This document shows positions 1 through 7,059 of a stretch of 7,818 nucleotides of DNA, piece by piece. Position numbers and translations under genes: made by a program. Position 1 is the stretch's first letter. Every line of letters starts with the position of its first letter. The notes below the pieces were generated by a model that was not told the DNA's origin, did no database searches, and saw nothing but the letters and a program-made list of their open reading frames with translations. Origin of the DNA: Bacteroidota bacterium (lineage in GTDB: Bacteria; Bacteroidota; Bacteroidia; Bacteroidales; SZUA-534); assembly GCA_020047835.1 (NCBI GenBank), contig JAIFNJ010000114.1:1-7818 (forward strand), read 5' to 3'.

Positions 1-51
1 AGTTTAGGTTCCAAACTTGCTGCAGAGATGATTGAAAAATACTGTAACTGA
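1..51 (+). CDS. C-terminal end of an unidentified plus-strand gene (5' partial)
   Basis: Frame 1 is open from the window edge and reads SLGSKLAAEMIEKYCN before a TGA stop at 49-51. The peptide looks like an amphipathic C-terminal helix, and the other two plus frames are closed early. It is followed by a weak hairpin and then a strong bidirectional terminator, as expected at a gene end converging on alaS. Sixteen residues are too few to name a family. The open frame could be chance, so the call rests mainly on the terminator context. Confidence 0.45.
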   Translation, partial: SLGSKLAAEMIEKYCN

Positions 52-57
52 TTTAGA

Positions 58-80
58 GTTATTACTGCAATAACATTTTC
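58..80 (+). terminator. Weak hairpin after the upstream gene
   Basis: GTTATT (58-63) and AATAAC (69-74) form a perfect 6-bp stem around the 5-base loop ACTGC, followed by ATTTTC. It starts 7 bases after the TGA of the partial plus-strand gene. The stem is AT-rich and the T tract short, so alone it would be a poor terminator. It may act with the stronger hairpin at 113-144, or be chance. Confidence 0.25.
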
Positions 81-110
81 ACTTGCATCAGATTCTCGTT
101 TTCATATACT

Positions 111-148
111 AAAAAACCTCCAACCATTCATGGCGGGAGGTTTTCTGT
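111..148. terminator. Bidirectional rho-independent terminator between convergent genes
   Basis: AAAACCTCC (113-121) pairs perfectly with GGAGGTTTT (136-144). Inside the 14-base loop, CCA (124-126) can also pair with TGG (131-133) to extend the helix. Read on the minus strand, the stem runs into six T residues, placed about 20 bases after the alaS stop. Read on the plus strand it runs into TTTTCTGT. It therefore fits as the shared terminator of alaS and the converging gene that ends at 51. Confidence 0.85.
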
Positions 149-164
149 AAAACAATATAAGGTT

Positions 165-2783
165 CTACTTGATAAACGTTTTTGCTTTTTCGAGGGCGGC
201 ACCAATGCCATCCGGTTTTTTGCCACCGGCAGTTGCAAAAAATGGCTGACCCCCACCGCTCCCTTCAATTTCCTTCGATATTTCGCGAATTATTACATTG
301 GCATTGAGCCCCTTTTCTTTTATCAGATTATCGGAAATCATAACGGTTAGACTTGCTTTCCCTTCCAACTCGCAACCCAAAACCAAAAATAAGTTATCAA
401 TCTCGCCTTTAAGCTGATACGCAATTTCTTTAATCAACGAACCGGAATTCAACTTTATTTCAGTAATAATGGTATTAACCCCATTTATAGGTACAATGGT
501 TTCTTTCAACGAATTTTTTACCACTTTTGCAGCATCTTTCGAAAACTGCTCTAATTGTTTGGCCAATTCTTGCTTGTCCTTAATCAGGGCATCCACATCG
601 CTTAACAGGTTTTTATTGCTGTTAAATAGTTCCGAAATACCGTGTAAGGTTTGTAACCTTGAATTCACATACTTTTCAGCTTCCAAAGCGGTTATCGCTT
701 CAATACGTCTTATACCCGCTGCTATAGAGCTTTCTGAAGTTATTTTGAAGAATCCAATCTGCCCGGTAGCATTCACATGAGTTCCCCCACAAAGTTCTAC
801 CGAATCACCAAAGCGGATAACCCTTACCAAGTCGCCGTATTTTTCTCCAAACAATGCCATGGCTCCTAATTCACGGGCCTTATCAATTGGAGTTTCCCGT
901 TTTTCGTCGGCAGCAATGTTTTCCCTTATTTTTGCATTTACTCTTTTCTCAATCTCAGCAATTTGTTCGGGAGAAACTTTTTGAAAATGGCTGAAGTCAA
1001 ACCGCAAGTATTCAGGATTTACTAATGAACCTTTTTGTTCCACATGTTTTCCTAAAACTTCGCGCAAGGCATGATGCAACAAGTGTGTGGCTGAATGGTT
1101 GCATTGTGTTGCTAACCGTTTAGACTGATTTACGACTGCTTTGAAAGCTAAACCCGGTTCCTCGGGTAATTCATTTACCAGATGGATGATTTGATTGTGT
1201 TCTTTTTTTACATCTATAATGGAATATTTTTTTCCATTTGCTTCAATAAAACCGGTGTCTCCTACTTGTCCACCCCCTTCGGCATAAAATGGGGTAATGT
1301 TGAACACCAGATGGTAAAGTTCTTTGCCTTTCGATACTACTTTGCGATATTTAGTTATATGAATCGTTGCTTCGGTATAATCATATCCAATAAATTCTTC
1401 AACATCGTCGCCTTGCAATTCAACCCAATCGCCCGATTCCAAACTTCCAGCTGAACGCGAACGCTCTTTTTGGGCATTCATTTCTTCATCAAATTCTATC
1501 TTGTTTACCACCAAATCATGCTCTTTTAAAATAAGCTGCGTTAAATCGAGCGGAAAACCATAGGTATCGTACAATTCAAAAGCTATCTTACCGCTTACTA
1601 CGTTATATTCGTCGGCTTTAGTTTTTTCAATGATTTGATCAAGCAGCCTGATACCGGTTGCTAAGGTTCGCAAAAAGGATGCTTCTTCCTCACGTATCAC
1701 ATTTTTAATAATTTCTTGCTGCGCTTCAATTTCAGGATAGGCATCGCCCATAGTTTCAATAAGAACTGGAATCAGCTTATACATGAATGGTTCTTTCATG
1801 TCGAGAAATGTAAACCCATAACGCACTGCCCGACGCAATATTCGGCGAATTACGTATCCCGCTTTATTATTCGATGGCAATTGTCCGTCGGTGATAGAAA
1901 AAGCAATGGTGCGGATGTGGTCGGCAATTACGCGCATGGCTACATCGGTATCTTTTTTCTGTCCATAAGTAAAGCCAGCGATAGTGCCAATGGCTTTAAT
2001 AATAGGCTGAAACACATCTGTATCGTAGTTCGATTGCTTCCCTTGCAATGCCATACAGAGCCTTTCAAATCCCATCCCCGTATCTACGTGTTTGTGCGGT
2101 AAGGCTTCCAACTTACCATCCGATTTTCGGTTGTATTGTATAAAAACCAAATTCCAGATCTCAATCACTTGCGGATGGCTTTTATTTACCCATTCCCTTC
2201 CGTCTCCTTTTGATCGCTCAGAATCATCACGTAAATCAATATGAATTTCGGAACAAGGTCCACAGGGTCCGGTGTTACCCATTTCCCAAAAGTTGTCCTT
2301 TTTATTTCCATGTAGAATTCGTGACTCAGGAAGAAATTTTTTCCAAATATTTTTTGCTTCACTATCCAAAGCAACTCCATCTTGGGCATCACCTTCAAAA
2401 ACTGTGGCGTACAAATGATTTGGATCTAACCCCATCTCACCAACTAATAATTCCCAAGCCCAGGAAATTGCCTCTTCTTTAAAATAATCGCCAAACGACC
2501 AGTTTCCGAGCATTTCAAACATCGTATGGTGATAGGTATCATGACCTACTTCTTCTAGATCGTTGTGTTTTCCTGAAACCCTTAGGCATTTTTGCGAATT
2601 GGCTATACGGGCATATTTAATGGGTGAGTTCCCTAGGAAAATATCTTTAAACTGATTCATACCAGCATTGGTAAACATCAACGTGGGATCGTTCTTAATA
2701 ACCATAGGTGCACTGTCAACCACCTGATGATGTTTTGATGCAAAAAAATCTTTAAATTTCTTCCTTATCTCGCTAGCATTCAT
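165..2783 (-). CDS. alaS: Alanine--tRNA ligase (AlaRS), complete
   Basis: This cytoplasmic class II aminoacyl-tRNA synthetase charges tRNA-Ala with alanine and hydrolyses mischarged Ser- or Gly-tRNA-Ala. The 872 residues match the usual bacterial length. The N-terminal catalytic domain opens with the family signature NDPTLMFTNAGMNQFKDIF (residues 31-49) and continues through GNTGPCGPCSEIH (169-181) and DTGMGFERL (234-242). The tRNA-recognition region follows, including VIRRILRRAVRYG (311-323). The editing domain has both halves of its zinc site, H563xxxH567 and C665GGTH669. The C-terminal DHHA1-type domain ends with GSGGGQPFFATAGGKKPDG (841-859). All key residues are intact, so it should be active in both charging and editing. 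The ATG at 2783 gives the standard family N-terminus. There is no Shine-Dalgarno sequence, as is common in Bacteroidota. It is divergent from the M23 gene and ends at a strong terminator. Confidence 0.98.
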   Translation of the reverse strand: MNASEIRKKFKDFFASKHHQVVDSAPMVIKNDPTLMFTNAGMNQFKDIFLGNSPIKYARIANSQKCLRVSGKHNDLEEVGHDTYHHTMFEMLGNWSFGDYFKEEAISWAWELLVGEMGLDPNHLYATVFEGDAQDGVALDSEAKNIWKKFLPESRILHGNKKDNFWEMGNTGPCGPCSEIHIDLRDDSERSKGDGREWVNKSHPQVIEIWNLVFIQYNRKSDGKLEALPHKHVDTGMGFERLCMALQGKQSNYDTDVFQPIIKAIGTIAGFTYGQKKDTDVAMRVIADHIRTIAFSITDGQLPSNNKAGYVIRRILRRAVRYGFTFLDMKEPFMYKLIPVLIETMGDAYPEIEAQQEIIKNVIREEEASFLRTLATGIRLLDQIIEKTKADEYNVVSGKIAFELYDTYGFPLDLTQLILKEHDLVVNKIEFDEEMNAQKERSRSAGSLESGDWVELQGDDVEEFIGYDYTEATIHITKYRKVVSKGKELYHLVFNITPFYAEGGGQVGDTGFIEANGKKYSIIDVKKEHNQIIHLVNELPEEPGLAFKAVVNQSKRLATQCNHSATHLLHHALREVLGKHVEQKGSLVNPEYLRFDFSHFQKVSPEQIAEIEKRVNAKIRENIAADEKRETPIDKARELGAMALFGEKYGDLVRVIRFGDSVELCGGTHVNATGQIGFFKITSESSIAAGIRRIEAITALEAEKYVNSRLQTLHGISELFNSNKNLLSDVDALIKDKQELAKQLEQFSKDAAKVVKNSLKETIVPINGVNTIITEIKLNSGSLIKEIAYQLKGEIDNLFLVLGCELEGKASLTVMISDNLIKEKGLNANVIIREISKEIEGSGGGQPFFATAGGKKPDGIGAALEKAKTFIK

Positions 2784-2827
2784 ATATCTAATAATTAACG
2801 GTTTAGTTTGTTCTTGCTTTTAAAAGG

Positions 2828-2858
2828 TTGTAAAATTAATTTTTTTCCTTTAGATTTG
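2828..2858 (+). promoter_or_regulatory. Bacteroidota-type promoter for the M23-capA-merR run
   Basis: TTG at 2828-2830 (the -33 element) is followed by 20 bases and then TAGATTTG at 2851-2858, which matches the -7 consensus TAnnTTTG at every fixed position. Transcription would start a few bases later, giving a leader of roughly 25 bases before the ATG at 2889. A 10-bp palindrome, CTTTTAAAAG (2817-2826), lies just upstream of the -33 element. For alaS, in the opposite direction, only an imperfect box is visible (minus-strand TAATTTTA, 2831-2838), without a -33 partner. That box lies inside the M23 promoter spacer. Confidence 0.7.
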
Positions 2859-2888
2859 TCGGTTAGTATTAAAAAGATTCTATTAAAA

Positions 2889-3860
2889 ATGCCTAAATCA
2901 AAATATAAATTTGACCCTGAGCGAATAAGCTATGAGAAAATAGTCCTTTCGACGGGTCAAAAGATTATTAAACTTTTCATTCAATTAGTAGCTATTTCGG
3001 TAGTGGCATTTATTCTTTTGCTTGGCTTATCCATTTTTTTCGATACGCCCGGTGAGCTACAACAAAAAAGAGAAAACAAACAATTAAAAGCGCAATACCA
3101 AAACCTGAATAATAAGTTGCAGCGGATGGATTTGACTATGAATCAGATTAAAGAACGCGACGACAATATTTACCGCCTCATTTTTGGAGCTGAACCCATT
3201 CCTGAATCCTATCGGGAGGCTGGATTTGGAGGAGTAAACCGGTATAAAGAATTGGAAGGATACGACGATTCAGAATTGGTAATAAAAACCGCTGAAAAAA
3301 TTGACAAACTTATAAAACAGCTTGACGTTCAGTGGAAGTCGTATGAAGAAGTTATTTTACTGGCCGAAGAAAAGGAAGAATTTTTAGCCTCAATTCCAGC
3401 TATATCGCCAGTTGCTGATAAAGACTTAACCCGATTTGCTTCCGGTTACGGATACCGCATCCACCCTATATACCGAACCAAAAAAATGCACACAGGAATT
3501 GACCTTACAGCACCTGTTGGAACTGAAGTTTATGCCACCGGTAATGGAAAAGTTACCGCTGCCGGATATACCTTGGGTGGATTTGGATTGCGGGTAATAA
3601 TTGATCATGGTTTTGGCTACAAAACGTTATATGCTCATTTAAATAGCGTATCGGTTAAAGAAGGAAAAGAAGTAAAAAGAGGAGAATTGATTGGAACCAT
3701 TGGAAGTACAGGGCGTTCAACCGCACCTCACTTGCATTACGAAGTTAGGAAGAACAACCAAACCGAAAACCCGGTAAACTATTATTCTAACGATTTAACT
3801 CCCGAACAATACGAAGAAATTCTGACTGTGTCATCGCGGATGAACATGAGTTTCGACTAA
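2889..3860 (+). CDS. Membrane-anchored M23 family metallopeptidase (LytM/lysostaphin-type endopeptidase)
   Basis: This is a predicted zinc endopeptidase that cuts peptidoglycan cross-bridges or stem peptides from the periplasmic side of the inner membrane. Its 323 residues hold a short basic cytoplasmic N-terminus, one transmembrane helix (about 28-51), a charged coiled-coil stretch (about 55-92), a linker containing IPESYREAGFGGVNRY (104-119), and a C-terminal M23 domain (about 185-300). The complete active site is present: H201xxxD205, H250 in LYAHL, and H281-L-H283. It should therefore be catalytic, unlike the degenerate LytM activators. An in-frame ATG at 2808 exists, but it lies upstream of the promoter and adds 27 residues of non-family sequence. 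The ATG at 2889 gives the expected MPKSKYKFDP start. Its stop is 10 bases before the capA-like gene, so the two are probably cotranscribed. The exact substrate bond cannot be told from sequence. Confidence 0.92.
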   Translation: MPKSKYKFDPERISYEKIVLSTGQKIIKLFIQLVAISVVAFILLLGLSIFFDTPGELQQKRENKQLKAQYQNLNNKLQRMDLTMNQIKERDDNIYRLIFGAEPIPESYREAGFGGVNRYKELEGYDDSELVIKTAEKIDKLIKQLDVQWKSYEEVILLAEEKEEFLASIPAISPVADKDLTRFASGYGYRIHPIYRTKKMHTGIDLTAPVGTEVYATGNGKVTAAGYTLGGFGLRVIIDHGFGYKTLYAHLNSVSVKEGKEVKRGELIGTIGSTGRSTAPHLHYEVRKNNQTENPVNYYSNDLTPEQYEEILTVSSRMNMSFD

Positions 3861-3870
3861 AAAATTCCCT

Positions 3871-4941
3871 ATGATTAAATTATTTTCATTGATGGCAATC
3901 ATTACGATAGCCTATCCAACTTTTGCGCAAAACTCAGATACGTTACTTTTTAATAAGTCTAAAACCTCCCTTTCCATAATAGGTGTTGGTGATTTAATGT
4001 TAGGAAGTACCTACCCTCAGGGAGCCTTATTACCACCAAACATGGATTGTTTTTCCCTTATGTCCGATGTGGCAGCTAAACTGAGCGATGCGGATCTCAC
4101 CATCGGAAATCTGGAAGGTTGCCTTTCAGATAATGCCCCACGCGAAAAACAATGCCGAGATACGACTATTTGTTATGCCTTCCGGATGCCTGAAAAATTT
4201 GGACAATGTTTTAAAGATGCCGGATTCGATGTGCTTACTATTGCCAATAATCATTCTGGAGATTTTGGGTATCAGGGAAGGGAATCAACGGTAAGAATTT
4301 TAGATAGCCTGGGAATTTACCATGCAGGATGGATAAAATACCCAACGGCCATTTTTACCAAAGATTCAATAAAATATGGGGTAGCATCTTTTGCCCCCAA
4401 CAGCGGTACCGTTGATATTAGGAATATTGCTGAAGCACAACGAATTGTTGCTGAATTGGCCGCTCAGTGTCAAATAGTTATAGTTACCTTTCATGGTGGA
4501 GCCGAAGGAGCAGAGCATCAGCATGTAACTCGCCAGACTGAGGAATTTTATGGAGAAAACCGGGGTAATGTATATGATTTTGCTCATGCCTTAATTGATT
4601 CCGGAGCCGATCTTGTCTTTGGTCATGGACCTCATGTGCCCAGAGCAGTGGAGTTATACAACGATAGGTTTATTGCCTACAGTTTAGGAAATTTTTGCAC
4701 CTATGGAAAGTTCAATACAAATGGTCCGAATGGGTTAGCACCTATGATTAAAGTTGCTTTGGATACAACGGGTGTTTTTCTTGAAGGTCAAATAAATTCA
4801 GCTTGGCAGCCTGGTAAATTGGGAACTTTCATGGATTCTTTGAATCGAGCAGCACAAAAAATCAAGCAATTAACTGAAGCGGACTTTCCTGAAACCAAGT
4901 TAAATATTTCTGAAACCGGACTAATTGAAAGAAAACTTTGA
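3871..4941 (+). CDS. Exported CapA family protein (PGA_cap metallophosphoesterase-like domain)
   Basis: This 356-residue protein belongs to the CapA / poly-gamma-glutamate synthesis family, whose fold resembles calcineurin-type metallophosphatases. An N-terminal Sec signal (hydrophobic residues 3-16, likely cleavage near TFA-Q, 17-20) predicts export. Family motifs appear in order: GDLML (40-44), GNLEG (79-83), ANNHSGDFG (125-133), FHGGAEG (207-213), GHGPH (251-255) and YSLGNF (270-275). The predicted metal-binding Asp, Asn, Glu and His positions are all kept. Five Cys fall within residues 60-113 (60, 84, 95, 101, 113), which could form disulfides outside the cytoplasm. It starts 10 bases after the M23 stop and is probably cotranscribed with that gene. 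No capB, capC or capE is nearby, so poly-gamma-glutamate synthesis is not supported; an envelope-related hydrolase is an equally fair reading. The substrate is unknown. Confidence 0.88.
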   Translation: MIKLFSLMAIITIAYPTFAQNSDTLLFNKSKTSLSIIGVGDLMLGSTYPQGALLPPNMDCFSLMSDVAAKLSDADLTIGNLEGCLSDNAPREKQCRDTTICYAFRMPEKFGQCFKDAGFDVLTIANNHSGDFGYQGRESTVRILDSLGIYHAGWIKYPTAIFTKDSIKYGVASFAPNSGTVDIRNIAEAQRIVAELAAQCQIVIVTFHGGAEGAEHQHVTRQTEEFYGENRGNVYDFAHALIDSGADLVFGHGPHVPRAVELYNDRFIAYSLGNFCTYGKFNTNGPNGLAPMIKVALDTTGVFLEGQINSAWQPGKLGTFMDSLNRAAQKIKQLTEADFPETKLNISETGLIERKL

Positions 4942-4968
4942 CAAAGCAACAAATATTTAATACATTGC
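4938..4968 (+). promoter_or_regulatory. Possible weak internal promoter for merR
   Basis: TTG (4938-4940, overlapping the capA-like stop) is separated by 20 bases from TACATTGC (4961-4968). The spacing equals that of the promoter before the M23 gene, but the -7 box matches only four of the six fixed bases of TAnnTTTG. The merR gene may simply be read from the upstream promoter. Confidence 0.25.
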
Positions 4969-4971
4969 TTT
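4943..4971. repeat. Perfect 7-bp inverted repeat in the capA-merR gap
   Basis: AAAGCAA (4943-4949) and TTGCTTT (4965-4971) are exact reverse complements flanking a 15-base AT-rich spacer that itself contains the palindrome AAATATTT (4951-4958). The dyad fills most of the gap between the capA-like stop and the merR start. No T tract follows, so it is not a typical terminator. An operator for the adjacent MerR protein or an mRNA hairpin near the merR start are the plausible roles. Confidence 0.55.
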
Positions 4972-4986
4972 CCAATTCCAAGCATG

Positions 4987-5328
4987 ATGCCATACAAAGA
5001 ACAAAAAATAGAAAAACTGTTTTATACCATTGGTGAAGTGGCTGCCATGTTCGATGTGAACACTTCGCTCATTCGATTTTGGGAAAAGGAATTTGATATT
5101 ATTAAACCGCAGCGAAATAAAAAAGGAAATCGGTTGTTTACTAAATTAGATGTTGAAAATTTCTATATCATCTATCATTTGGTTAAAGAACGGGGATTAA
5201 CCCTTGACGGAGCCCGAAAAAAAATGAAAGAGAATCGGGAAGATACCATCAATAATTTTGAAGTCATTCAATCGTTAGAAAATATAAAATCAATGTTGCT
5301 CGAAGTAAAAGCATCACTAGGTAACTAA
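4987..5328 (+). CDS. Short MerR family transcriptional regulator
   Basis: This 113-residue cytoplasmic DNA-binding protein has a MerR-type winged helix-turn-helix followed by a short helical tail. Counting from the second ATG, the helix-turn-helix spans about residues 13-37 (YTIGEVAAMFDVNTSLIRFW, 13-32). The wing is GNRLFTKLDVENF (47-59), and the rest is a charged helix likely to form an antiparallel dimer coil. No effector domain or metal-binding Cys is present, so this is the compact form common beside alaS and M23 genes in Bacteroidota. Two tandem ATGs occur at 4984 and 4987; the second is preferred because relatives usually begin MPYKE. It lies 45 bases after the capA-like gene. Its targets are unknown; the dyad just upstream suggests autoregulation, which is inference. 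Its stop codon overlaps that of the converging aminotransferase. Confidence 0.9.
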   Translation: MPYKEQKIEKLFYTIGEVAAMFDVNTSLIRFWEKEFDIIKPQRNKKGNRLFTKLDVENFYIIYHLVKERGLTLDGARKKMKENREDTINNFEVIQSLENIKSMLLEVKASLGN

Positions 5329-6458
5329 CGCACTAATTCAGACATATACTTTTTTATTTTACTTGTGGCCATACTTATTTCATAAGGATGCCGGGCAATA
5401 TTAATCCGAATAAAAGATCCGGCGTCTTCGCTAAAATGAATTCCAGGAATTATAGCAACTTTCTGTTTTTCGTATAAATCAATGGCAAATTGAAAGCCAT
5501 CGGTTAAACCTTCAGGCAATTGAGCCCAAATAAAATAACCCCCTTGTGCCTGAATTACTTTGAATCCAAGATTTGTAAGTTCTTTTTCCAATTGATAATA
5601 ATTGTCTTTAATCTTCTCCCGTAAACTTTCAGTGTATTCTTTTCCAAAATTGTATTTATCCAAATAAAAAGCCAGTGCCTGCTGCAAAACCGATGGACTC
5701 GATAATCCGGTATAATCATGAATAGCAGCAATTTCATTGATTAATTGTGGTTGTGCCATCAAATATCCTATGCGCCATCCGGTAATGGATAGAAGTTTTG
5801 AAAAGGCATTAACATAAAATACCTGAGGTGTTATGGACTCAATTGGGAAATAGGCTGGGTTTTCAAAATACAACTGATCATACACCGCATCAAAAACTAT
5901 AAAAAAGTCCAATTCTTCTGATAATTGAATCAAGCGGTGCACTTCTTCTTTAGTCCAGATTTTTCCCAAAGGGTTTCCAGGGGAAGCTACTAAAACCAAC
6001 TTTACCGAATGATTTTTAATGGTTTTGCTTAGTAAATCAAAATCAATACTATTATTGACTGTTAAAGGAAATGAATGGAAGGGCAGATTAAAAATACGCG
6101 ATAAATTTTTGTAACTTTCGTAAGCTGGATTAAAAGCCAAGACGGAGAATGGCTGTTGCATCTTAGTTTTAATATATGTAAATAATAACGAAATAGCTTC
6201 AGTAGCTCCATTTACAATTAAAAATTGGTTGTACGGAACTTTGTAAAATCTGGCTAATTGTTCCAGTAAGAGCATATTTCCTCTTCCTGAAGCATATTGA
6301 TGCACATTATCAAAACTTATATTTTTAAGTATTTCAAGAAGTTCAGCAGGTGGTTCAAATGCAGGAATACCTTGAGCCAGATTAATACCACCTTGGGCTT
6401 TTACCAGATTGGACATGTAACTGATTAACGACCCTTGAGGCAACGATCTATTTTCCAT
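5325..6458 (-). CDS. PLP-dependent class I/II (fold type I) aminotransferase
   Basis: This is a cytoplasmic pyridoxal-phosphate enzyme predicted to move an amino group between an amino acid and a 2-oxo acid. The 377 residues are normal for the aspartate aminotransferase superfamily. Visible motifs are INLAQGIPAFEPP (25-37), HQYASGRG (53-60), the phosphate-binding loop NGATEAI (83-89), PAYESY (111-116), SPGNPLG (159-165), the cofactor-pairing Asp in FDAVYD (D190), the Schiff-base Lys K221 in FSKLLSITGWRIGY (219-232), and the substrate-carboxylate Arg R351 in IRINIA. All are intact. The sequence resembles the methionine / aromatic / kynurenine aminotransferase branch, but specificity cannot be assigned from sequence. 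The ATG at 6458 gives a normal family start. It converges on merR with a 4-base overlap, and no intrinsic terminator is visible at its end. Confidence 0.92.
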   Translation of the reverse strand: MENRSLPQGSLISYMSNLVKAQGGINLAQGIPAFEPPAELLEILKNISFDNVHQYASGRGNMLLLEQLARFYKVPYNQFLIVNGATEAISLLFTYIKTKMQQPFSVLAFNPAYESYKNLSRIFNLPFHSFPLTVNNSIDFDLLSKTIKNHSVKLVLVASPGNPLGKIWTKEEVHRLIQLSEELDFFIVFDAVYDQLYFENPAYFPIESITPQVFYVNAFSKLLSITGWRIGYLMAQPQLINEIAAIHDYTGLSSPSVLQQALAFYLDKYNFGKEYTESLREKIKDNYYQLEKELTNLGFKVIQAQGGYFIWAQLPEGLTDGFQFAIDLYEKQKVAIIPGIHFSEDAGSFIRINIARHPYEISMATSKIKKYMSELVR

Positions 6459-6500
6459 ATTCTTTTAGTTGAATGAATCTTACGCTTCTTAATTTTGCCT

Positions 6501-6530
6501 AGTAAAAGAAAAGCCCCAATCATGGGGCCT
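6501..6530 (-). terminator. Rho-independent terminator of the SiaC-like gene
   Basis: GCCCCA (6513-6518) and TGGGGC (6523-6528) form a perfect 6-bp GC-rich stem with a four-base loop. On the minus strand it is followed by TTTTCTTTTACT. It lies about 28 bases after the stop of the SiaC-like gene and upstream of the aminotransferase, so the two are probably separate transcripts. In the plus direction there is no T tract. Confidence 0.8.
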
Positions 6531-6555
6531 ATTAATACTAATAAATTGACAAGTT

Positions 6556-6930
6556 CTAAAAAGAAATAAACTTGAAAGGGATATCCACTAAATCACGAAA
6601 GTATTCGCCGGCATCTAACATATCTTCATCATCATGTTGGTAATGCCATTCTATTTCCACATCAAATCCTCCTTTGAACATCAAATTTAATTTTTTTATA
6701 ATCGAAAAAAACATTTTGGAAGAGGCCGTATTGTAATACTTCATTTTTAATGACAATACGGTTTTTTTGCAGGGCTCCTTCGAATACTCTTCAAGCCATT
6801 CAAGAGCAGGAGCAAAGAGCATAGTGGCATTTTCAGGCAGCGATTGCCCGGATAATTTCAATTCGCCGGTAGTAGCAGAAAAAATAAGATCCGGTTTTTG
6901 CTTATCTCCTTTTATAATCATATCCTTCAT
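6556..6930 (-). CDS. SiaC family regulatory phosphoprotein (DUF1987)
   Basis: This 124-residue cytoplasmic protein resembles SiaC, the anti-sigma-antagonist-like switch of the Pseudomonas SiaABCD system. There SiaB phosphorylates it, the PP2C phosphatase SiaA dephosphorylates it, and the unmodified form activates the diguanylate cyclase SiaD. Features seen here are an N-terminal beta-strand region, SLPENATMLFAPALEWLEEY (30-49), the phosphosite-like motif YYNTASSKMFF (65-75), and a C-terminal EWHYQHDDEDMLDAGEYF (94-111). With the ATG at 6930, the candidate phospho-Thr is residue 68, the same number as in P. aeruginosa SiaC. A TTG two codons upstream (6936) could also start it, but the ATG is preferred. 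No kinase, phosphatase or cyclase partner gene is in the window. It has its own terminator and a promoter-like box upstream, so it appears monocistronic. The output in this organism is unknown. Confidence 0.85.
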   Translation of the reverse strand: MKDMIIKGDKQKPDLIFSATTGELKLSGQSLPENATMLFAPALEWLEEYSKEPCKKTVLSLKMKYYNTASSKMFFSIIKKLNLMFKGGFDVEIEWHYQHDDEDMLDAGEYFRDLVDIPFKFISF

Positions 6931-7029
6931 AGCCAATTGGTATTAAATGTTTTCTTAGTTACCTTACTTGCAAATTCAACAAAATCCATTAATTCAATCG
7001 ATAAAAATAATAACTAAACTGTATTAATA

Positions 7030-7037
7030 CAAATGTA
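7030..7037 (-). promoter_or_regulatory. Possible -7 element for the SiaC-like gene
   Basis: Read on the minus strand this is TACATTTG, an exact match to the Bacteroidota -7 consensus TAnnTTTG. It lies 100 bases upstream of the preferred ATG, implying a leader of about 90-95 bases. No TTG is seen at the usual -33 distance, so the call is tentative. An AT-rich inverted repeat (7060-7097) lies immediately upstream, where an activator or repressor could bind. Confidence 0.4.
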
Positions 7038-7059
7038 TGTTGCTTTTTTAACATTATAG

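Noticed and set aside
1716..2102. Open frame of 128 codons on the plus strand inside alaS
   Set aside because: It lies wholly antisense to conserved AlaRS catalytic-domain sequence and its translation has no recognisable domain. It is a shadow of the coding bias of alaS.
2186..2482. Open frames on both strands overlapping the 5' part of alaS
   Set aside because: Both sit in other frames of intact, conserved alaS sequence, with no family resemblance or start context.
6513..6528. GC-rich palindrome as an operator for the aminotransferase
   Set aside because: The stem is followed by a T-rich tract on the minus strand just after the SiaC-like stop, so a terminator explains it better.
6931..6936. 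TTG start two codons upstream for the SiaC-like gene
   Set aside because: No Shine-Dalgarno sequence supports it. The ATG at 6930 is the better codon and gives a phospho-Thr numbering equal to that of characterised SiaC.
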